Part shown: one piece after another, positions 50,602 through 55,734 of the stretch | Numbering within the stretch: the stretch's first letter is position 1 | How the letters are laid out: every line of letters starts with the position of its first letter | Origin: Phycisphaeraceae bacterium | Lineage (GTDB): Bacteria > Planctomycetota > Phycisphaerae > Phycisphaerales > Phycisphaeraceae | Reading direction: 5' to 3' | Length of the DNA: 55,734 nucleotides | Assembly (NCBI GenBank): GCA_029260655.1 | Contig: JAJDCU010000057.1 | Coordinates: 1 to 55,734, forward strand | Made by a program: the position numbers and the translations under genes | The notes under the pieces: generated by a model | The model's database searches: none | The model's input: the letters and a program-made list of their open reading frames with translations, nothing else | What the model was told of the DNA's origin: nothing

Positions 50602-52329
50602 TCAATCGTCCCGGTAATCGACCACGACACCGCCCACCAGTGTCCTGCTGCGGTCGCGTGTAACCTCCCCCGACACGGGGGTCAGAACTACGACTATCGC
50701 ACTGTCCGCGGGTATCGAAAGCCCGACACTGCCTGTCGCGCCTCGCTGGACGAAGCTGTTTGCCACACAGTCGTACACATCTTGAGGGTCGTCGCCCACA
50801 TCGATCTGCACCGTTTTTTCAACCGCATACGGATTGAAGTAAAGGTATGTCGGGTAGGCGGGTTCACGGTAGAAATCCGTCGCCAACAGATCGACCTGGA
50901 GTATCCGCTCGTCGCTCGTGGGCGCGATGATCGCACCGAACACCCCTACGAACGCGGACCCGTACAGGCCGAAGTCCGTTTCGATCGGCCCCCAGTCCTC
51001 GGTGAGCGGGTCGCCGCTGGCATAGAGTTGCTCGTGCGGTCGGCCGGCGTGCCAATTGTTTCGGATGCCCTCGTAGGCGATGACGTGATCGGGGTCGCCC
51101 TTCCAGCCGGGGGAGGATTGCCGGGCCGGGGGGTGTTCGTTGGCGTAGAACAGACGGGCGGCGTTGGCGGCGTTGAGCACCCACTTACCGATTGCGCGTG
51201 CGTAGCGGTCGTCGTAGCGCGCGACGGGTACGATCGGCCAAGCGGTGACAAATGTATTCATAGCGAACGCATACCCGCCGGCGCCTCGCTCATCCTGGCG
51301 CCGCGACCCCATCAGGCCGTGTACGTCGTGCCCCGCCCAACGCTCGGCGATCATGATCATGTCCTGCCGGGCGACGCTGCGGTCGAAGCACCAGTTGATC
51401 AGCTTGTCTACGTCGTAATCCCGATCGAGTTCGGCGTTCATCCTGGCGGCGGTGTAGGTACCGAATAGCAGTTGTATCTCGTAGTAAGGGTTGGTCGGCC
51501 AGTCGTCGAGGAACCGCATGCACCAGTCGGCGGCGTTGAGAAACCGCTGGGCGTCTTCTGTTTTGCCGGCGGCCTGCGCCCGGCGGTAGGCGACGTACTG
51601 GATCCACCCGATCGACCCGGCCGAGCCCGGCTCGCGCCACTTGCCGTTGTCCGTGGGCTGCATCGAGGTGAAGTTAAACGCGGTGTGGTTGAAGTCCGGG
51701 TTCTGACCGTTGTCGGTCAAGACCACGCTCGCCTCATACCACCGCTGCGCCGTGGCGTCGATGATCGCATCCATCCGCCCCACACCGGGGTATCGGTCGG
51801 CCAGGCTGTAGAACAGGATGTGCGGGAACGTCTCGTACCAGAAGCTGCTGCCGCTGCGGTCGACGGGCTTATTGAGGATCAGGTTCTCGCCGCTGGCGGT
51901 GCAATAAAACTCCTCACACATCTGGACCCAGTTGTGCTCGCCGCGGGTCTTGTCGATACCAATGAGCGTCGCGCCCAGGACCGAGCCCATCGTCGCGATG
52001 GACTCATAGACCCTGGCGCCCTGGATCTCGTTGAGGGTCCGGTAGTCGCCGACGTAAGAGCTGATGCCAAACCCCGTACGGTCGATGTTGACCCGGTTCT
52101 CGTCCAGCCAGATCACCGGCAGGTGCTCGCCCTGTGCGCTCAGGTCAAACGCCAACCGGTCGTAGCCCGCCGCAACCGAATTCCAGTCCCGCAGATGGAA
52201 CGGCTCTGGCAGGTTCGGCGCCAACTCGATGCGGTTGATCAGGTTCTGCTGCTCGGCGACCGCGGCGAGCGGCGGCAGCGTAACCGCGATCATGATCAGC
52301 AGGATGGTCCAGACATTCTTCGGACTCAT
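50602..52329 (-). CDS. Secreted enzyme-like protein, paralog of the large PEP-CTERM protein's core
   Basis: A 575-residue exported protein with a signal peptide (VWTILLIMIAVTLPPLAAVA). The mature protein is closely related over its length to the core of the 36867-39959 protein: shared blocks are NRIELAPNLPEPFHLRDW, WYETFPHILFYSLADRYPG, NPDFNHTAFNF, REPGSAGSIGWIQYVAYRRA, GTYTAARMNAELDRDYDVDKLINWCFDRS, YAFAMNTFVTAWPIVPVARYDDRYARAIGKWVLNAANAARLFYANEH, and a beta-rich end (TYLYFNPYAVEKTVQIDVG). Unlike its paralog it has no dockerin or PEP-CTERM tail. The pattern of repeated helix pairs and Trp/His/Tyr-rich strings suggests an (alpha/alpha)-toroid glycan enzyme (inference). ATG at 52329; a TTG start at 52353 would displace the signal. 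Confidence 0.82.
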   Translation of the reverse strand: MSPKNVWTILLIMIAVTLPPLAAVAEQQNLINRIELAPNLPEPFHLRDWNSVAAGYDRLAFDLSAQGEHLPVIWLDENRVNIDRTGFGISSYVGDYRTLNEIQGARVYESIATMGSVLGATLIGIDKTRGEHNWVQMCEEFYCTASGENLILNKPVDRSGSSFWYETFPHILFYSLADRYPGVGRMDAIIDATAQRWYEASVVLTDNGQNPDFNHTAFNFTSMQPTDNGKWREPGSAGSIGWIQYVAYRRAQAAGKTEDAQRFLNAADWCMRFLDDWPTNPYYEIQLLFGTYTAARMNAELDRDYDVDKLINWCFDRSVARQDMIMIAERWAGHDVHGLMGSRRQDERGAGGYAFAMNTFVTAWPIVPVARYDDRYARAIGKWVLNAANAARLFYANEHPPARQSSPGWKGDPDHVIAYEGIRNNWHAGRPHEQLYASGDPLTEDWGPIETDFGLYGSAFVGVFGAIIAPTSDERILQVDLLATDFYREPAYPTYLYFNPYAVEKTVQIDVGDDPQDVYDCVANSFVQRGATGSVGLSIPADSAIVVVLTPVSGEVTRDRSRTLVGGVVVDYRDD

Positions 52330-52373
52330 GCAGTGGGCCTTTATCAACAACACGCCGGGCGCTTGCGGGCAAC

Positions 52374-53270
52374 TCAGTTGTAATAATCCGCATCAATATT
52401 ATTGAAGTCGTGGACGCCCCACCAGTAACTGCTGGCGCCGGCGAAGTAGGAGGGTTTGGTCCAGATCGTACTGTTGTTCGCATTGGGGAACGACCCGGAT
52501 CCGGAGTCGGCTTCGACGTGACCATCGAGGTACGCCACGTTCTGGTAATCCGGGAAGTTTTCGTCGGTGCTGATCGGGTGGCCGATCACCGCCCCCGGGT
52601 CCCACTCGAGGTTCTGGTGGACCAAACAGGCGGCGAGAACCCGCTGAGAACTGAATGTATCGTCCTGTGTATTGCCCGGGGGCCGGTCGCCCCAGGATGC
52701 TATCCCCCCTCGATTGGGGCCGGGTTCGATCTTCCCGTTAGTCGGATTGATGCTCTCGGCGAACCCCAACCCCCCGATGTACATGTATCGGATCAACACC
52801 GTCTCCCCCCACGCCCCGTTACTATTCGGGGGATTCTCGTAGATGCTGCCAACATCGGGGTTGGCGATGTCGTACACCTGGGCCGGCAAGTCCTTCCACA
52901 CCTCTGGGTCTGTGGCCATCTCAAAGTTCAGCCCGTAGCTTTCGAGGACCTGCCAGGACTCGCCGAGTCTGGAGGGTTCGCCTTCATCGAAATTGATACG
53001 GTCCGGCACACTTCGGCCCCCACTTCTGAAGCCATCCGGTAACTTCGTTCCGAAGTCGTCAGGGCAGAAGGTCTGGGGCACGCGGCTCTTGTTGTCGGCG
53101 GCGAAACTGTTGGCGATGGTGGCCCACTGACGGAGGTTCGACTTGCAGACGGTCCGCAACGCCGTTCTTCGGGCAGCGCCCAATGCGGGGAGCAGGATGC
53201 CAATGAGCAAGGCAATAATCGAGATCACCACAAGCAGTTCGATGAGTGTGAAGGCGTGTCTGCGTCGCAT
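52374..53270 (-). CDS. Type II pseudopilin-like exported protein 1
   Basis: A protein with a prepilin-type N-terminus: short basic leader (RRRHAF), then [27 protein letters not shown], the methylation/cleavage segment, with the Glu5 position in place. After it come [59 protein letters not shown], the DG-motif end seen in many planctomycete 'prepilin' proteins. 298 residues. It is probably processed by a prepilin peptidase and then surface- or pseudopilus-associated. ATG at 53270 follows an AGGA signal. It is paralogous to the next gene upstream. The low-complexity end ([16 protein letters not shown]) is Asn/Asp-rich. Confidence 0.88.
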   Translation of the reverse strand: MRRRHAFTLIELLVVISIIALLIGILLPALGAARRTALRTVCKSNLRQWATIANSFAADNKSRVPQTFCPDDFGTKLPDGFRSGGRSVPDRINFDEGEPSRLGESWQVLESYGLNFEMATDPEVWKDLPAQVYDIANPDVGSIYENPPNSNGAWGETVLIRYMYIGGLGFAESINPTNGKIEPGPNRGGIASWGDRPPGNTQDDTFSSQRVLAACLVHQNLEWDPGAVIGHPISTDENFPDYQNVAYLDGHVEADSGSGSFPNANNSTIWTKPSYFAGASSYWWGVHDFNNIDADYYN

Positions 53271-53476
53271 GATCAGTCCTTTCCGATACATGGTCAATGA
53301 CCTATGTGTGATGTTTGACATCAATTCAAGCGCCCCCGGCCCGCACATACCACTTCAGTCTCTCCCGGACCCTAAGAGCCTGTCGTGGAGTCGACCGGAG
53401 CCGACGCCCGCACACCACGAACGGACAACCACCTATCCCCGTGCCCACGACGGTTCTGTGACCTGACCGCACGGCC

Positions 53477-54316
53477 CTATCGTCGGGGATTGGATTTGAA
53501 GCTTCCCCAGTAATAAGTGCTATTACCGCCTGAGTAAGATACATATTCGAATTTCAGGGCGGTCATCGGGAAGGGGAAGAACTCGCTGCCGCTGTCGCTG
53601 TCGACGTGCCCGTCTCCGAAGGTGATGTTCATGTAGTCCGGCGTTTCCAGGTCGCTCCCGGATGGGTGCCCGATGAACAGGCCCGGATCGCCGGCGGCCG
53701 CCCACTGCGGGTTGTAATGCACCAGGCACGAGGCGATCACGCCCTGGTCAACAACGTTGTCGTCCAAGGAGGTCACGGGCCGGCGCTCTCCCCAGGACGC
53801 ATCTGCTAATCGCTCCGGGGTATTGAAGAAGGGTTTCTCTATCATCGCGATCGGCTCCAGGCCGGCCATGTACATGTAGCGGATGTGGGCCATGGGCCCC
53901 CAAGCGCCCCAATCGGCGGGGTCCACGAAGAAGGAGGGGTCGTCCGAATAAAACTCGGGGTCGGTCGCCACCTCCAGCGTGATCCCGTAACTTTCAAGGG
54001 TTTCCCACCGCACCCCGAACCTCGCCTCTTCATTGAGGAGGGTTGTGGTCTGGTCCGTGTCCGCGTTGATCCGGTCCAGGATCGCCCTGTTCTCGTTATC
54101 GTTCGGCGAGAAGCAGCGGGGCAGCACGCCCTTGCTATCCGCGGCGAAGGCTGTCGCCATGATGCCGAATTGACGGAGGTTTGACTTACAGACCGTCCGC
54201 TGCGCCGACCGTCTGGCGGCGCCCAGCGCCGGCAGGAGGATGCCGACCAGCAGGGCGATGATTGAGATCACCACAAGCAACTCGATGAGCGTAAAAGCGT
54301 CTCTTCGGCGGTTCAT
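53477..54316 (-). CDS. Type II pseudopilin-like exported protein 2
   Basis: Paralog of the preceding protein: [50 protein letters not shown], then [69 protein letters not shown]. Same order of motifs, including the DGHV turn. The 279-residue length is similar. The two genes are 206 bp apart and arose by duplication. A plain major pilin is unlikely, because of the large globular part; a pseudopilin-like surface protein associated with the glycan locus is the working idea. ATG at 54316. Confidence 0.88.
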   Translation of the reverse strand: MNRRRDAFTLIELLVVISIIALLVGILLPALGAARRSAQRTVCKSNLRQFGIMATAFAADSKGVLPRCFSPNDNENRAILDRINADTDQTTTLLNEEARFGVRWETLESYGITLEVATDPEFYSDDPSFFVDPADWGAWGPMAHIRYMYMAGLEPIAMIEKPFFNTPERLADASWGERRPVTSLDDNVVDQGVIASCLVHYNPQWAAAGDPGLFIGHPSGSDLETPDYMNITFGDGHVDSDSGSEFFPFPMTALKFEYVSYSGGNSTYYWGSFKSNPRR

Positions 54317-54446
54317 TTCAATAAATCCTTGTTTAGCAGGGCGAGTGCGTCCATGCCTTCTCCCCTAAAGGTCCCGGTGGGCGTCAACCCGCCGGGACCG
54401 TGCTTTTCTGTCAACGCCGCTGCGATCGCTGCGGCGTCAGGCCGAC

Positions 54447-55214
54447 TCAGGCGCGACGACGACGACGCAGTGCCGCCAAGCCGCCGATACCCATCAGAGC
54501 CAGCGAGGCAGGCTCGGGGGTCGCGGAAACGTTATCCACGAAAAGCGAGCCTACCGCATCAAACTTGCCGGGGTCGCCGTCATTCGCAAGAGACCGGTCG
54601 CCCGTGTTGAAGATGATGTCGAACGACGCGTCGGTCGCGGTCAACGGGATGCTCGCCAGGAAGGTCTGCCACCCGCCGCTGTTGGCGTTGCCATCAGTGA
54701 AGAAGAAGTGGTCCGTGATCGTACCACCGAGGTCGAGCCCGCCGAAGGTCGGTGCGTCCGAAATCCGGACGGTAGCGGTGAACACGGGGCCGCTGGTCAT
54801 GTTCCAGTTCCAGTCCCAGCTCAGATCCAGGGGGAGCCGGTTGGGGTTGCCCACGCCGGGGAGGTCCGCCGCGAAGCTACGGCCTTCTTCCCAACCGAGC
54901 GTGGCATCGACGATGGGTGGGTTAAACACGCCACCGATGGCGCCATTGAAGTCACTGAGCCGCTGGGAGTGGAGCCCGCCCGCGACCGGGTCGCCGGCAT
55001 TGTTCCAACCGGTGTGGCCGCTATGGTGCCAACCGTCCGGGACGCCGGCGGGCGTATCCGCACCGGGGGTCCCGTGGGGGGCAAACCGGCTTTCGACTTC
55101 CATGTCACCGTTGACAACCAGGCCCAGGTCACCGGCCGACACGCTTGTCCCAGCCAAGGCGACAACAGCCGCTGCACTCATTCCAAAAAACATCTTCATC
55201 GAATCCCTCATCAC
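54447..55214 (-). CDS. PEP-CTERM beta-sandwich exported protein
   Basis: A 255-residue exported protein: signal peptide (about 1-28), a beta-sandwich body (SRFAPHGTPGADTPAGVPDGWHHSGHTGWNNAGD, LDLSWDWNWNMTSGPVFTATVRISDAP, DLGGTITDHFFFTDGNANSGGWQTFLASIPLTATDASFDIIF) and a PEP-CTERM tail (TPEPASLALMGIGGLAALRR then RRRA). The body is very close to the N-terminal module of the 36867-39959 protein; 126 aligned bases differ at 16 positions by my count. The Trp/Asn-rich jelly-roll-like strands and regular PEP-CTERM gene context suggest carbohydrate binding (inference). Possible start ATG at 55214, immediately before a second Met. Confidence 0.86.
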   Translation of the reverse strand: MMRDSMKMFFGMSAAAVVALAGTSVSAGDLGLVVNGDMEVESRFAPHGTPGADTPAGVPDGWHHSGHTGWNNAGDPVAGGLHSQRLSDFNGAIGGVFNPPIVDATLGWEEGRSFAADLPGVGNPNRLPLDLSWDWNWNMTSGPVFTATVRISDAPTFGGLDLGGTITDHFFFTDGNANSGGWQTFLASIPLTATDASFDIIFNTGDRSLANDGDPGKFDAVGSLFVDNVSATPEPASLALMGIGGLAALRRRRRA

Positions 55215-55391
55215 TGTCTCCTCTCAAGTGTAGAAAAAGATCATCAAACTTAACCATCTTCAGAGCCGGCTCAATTCGGACCGGCTCAGAATGCACGCTT
55301 ATATTAGTCTCTGAAGGCCATGTTTCTTTCCAAAACCGAACGAATTGCAATTGAAACAATCGTCCTTATCGGCCGATTCTTACGGCACTTG

Positions 55392-55734
55392 TCACGCACG
55401 GCCCTGAGGCCGATCCATGCCCCGACGGCCCCTGAGCAGCCCCAGGCAGGATGCCGCCAGCAGCACCGCTGACGCCGGCTCAGGCACGGGGACGGCGACG
55501 ACCGAGATGTTGTCGATAAACATCGTCCCCAACGTTTCAAAGGAGTCGTTGACGGCCTGGGTCCGGAAGATGATGTCATACGATCCATCGCTGCCCGAGA
55601 CGATCGGGACGTCCAGGGTCATCGTCACGAACACCCCGCCGGAGTTCCCGGTGAGCGTGAGCGTGGTGTCGATCAGGTTGGGGCTCTCGGTGAGATTGCC
55701 CGTCCCGGTGAAGGGCCCGTCGGTGCGTGCGTGG
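55392..55734 (-). CDS. PEP-CTERM exported protein, truncated at the window edge
   Basis: The C-terminal 113 residues of another exported protein, open to the window's last base. It reads DGPFTGTGNLTESPNLIDTT, then GVFVTMTLDVPIVSGSDGSY, DIIFRTQAVNDSFETLGTMF, then IDNISVVAVPVPEPASAVLL and a short Arg-rich end (GRRGMDRPQGRA). The FIDNIS block matches FVDNVS in the 54447 protein and FVDDIS in the large protein, so this is a third related beta-sandwich module. The start lies beyond the window; an internal GTG would not restore a signal peptide. The basic tail is longer than usual after the hydrophobic helix. Confidence 0.78.
   Translation of the reverse strand, partial: HARTDGPFTGTGNLTESPNLIDTTLTLTGNSGGVFVTMTLDVPIVSGSDGSYDIIFRTQAVNDSFETLGTMFIDNISVVAVPVPEPASAVLLAASCLGLLRGRRGMDRPQGRA

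Noticed and set aside
50602-52329. Assignment of the secreted enzyme-like protein to a named glycosidase family
   Set aside because: The helix-pair pattern is only suggestive, and no diagnostic catalytic motif of a family I know was found.
1-55734. tRNA, rRNA, CRISPR arrays, insertion-sequence ends, riboswitches
   Set aside because: None was recognised by eye in spacers; a covariance-model scan could still find small RNAs that I cannot see.

Overview
The window looks like chromosomal DNA of a high-GC planctomycete, most likely of the class Phycisphaerae. This is inferred from the content: at least six secreted proteins end in PEP-CTERM sorting tails (PEP motif, hydrophobic helix, Arg-rich end), three of them carry paired dockerin-like GDGFVGIEDLN calcium loops, and there are DG-type pseudopilins, a TgpA/DUF58 pair and a fused sugar-ABC transporter. 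No rRNA, tRNA, CRISPR array, insertion sequence or replication origin was recognised. Most genes lie on the minus strand.

Layout. 0.4-2.8 kb (minus): truD and ilvE. 3.0-9.6 kb (plus): a secreted agmatine-deiminase-like protein, a KefB-type cation/proton antiporter, a zinc alcohol dehydrogenase and an LtaS-like membrane sulfatase; a duplicated scrap of the antiporter gene lies before the sulfatase gene. 9.6-12.0 kb: an orphan PEP-CTERM tail, a small PEP-CTERM protein, an AT-richer DUF4238 gene and a decayed reading frame with a hairpin. 12.1-15.5 kb (minus): a sugar-nucleotide-epimerase-like SDR, a GT4 glycosyltransferase and a TIM-barrel-hydrolase-like protein. 15.8-21.4 kb: a spondin/dockerin/PEP-CTERM protein (plus), two unknown proteins, rimO and a His-rich ZIP transporter (all minus). 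22.0-23.3 kb: an unusual rho gene (plus) with a structured leader.

23.5-36.6 kb (all minus) is dominated by envelope and housekeeping genes. Reading in the direction of transcription: tatA, a GT2-methyltransferase fusion, a Tat-lipoprotein amidase, a Panacea (SocA-like) antitoxin-domain gene with an unknown partner in the same frame, scpB, a lipoprotein, DUF58, a TgpA-like transglutaminase, and a tightly overlapping block ArnT-like, GT2, LAB_N, thiE. That last block suggests transfer of a sugar from a polyprenyl carrier to an envelope lipid.

36.9-55.7 kb (all minus) is an apparent glycan-use locus: two PEP-CTERM beta-sandwich proteins, two pseudopilin-like proteins, a secreted enzyme-like protein, a GH130 phosphorylase, a binding-protein/permease fusion, a second permease, an FG-GAP/dockerin protein, a Gfo/Idh/MocA oxidoreductase, a methyltransferase, and a 1,030-residue multidomain paralog of the secreted enzyme. 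The likely flow is capture and cleavage of a glycan outside the cell, import of oligosaccharides by the ABC system (its ATPase is not in the window), and phosphorolysis or oxidation inside. The substrate cannot be named; GH130 points to beta-mannosides or related sugars. No dedicated regulator or exosortase is present here.
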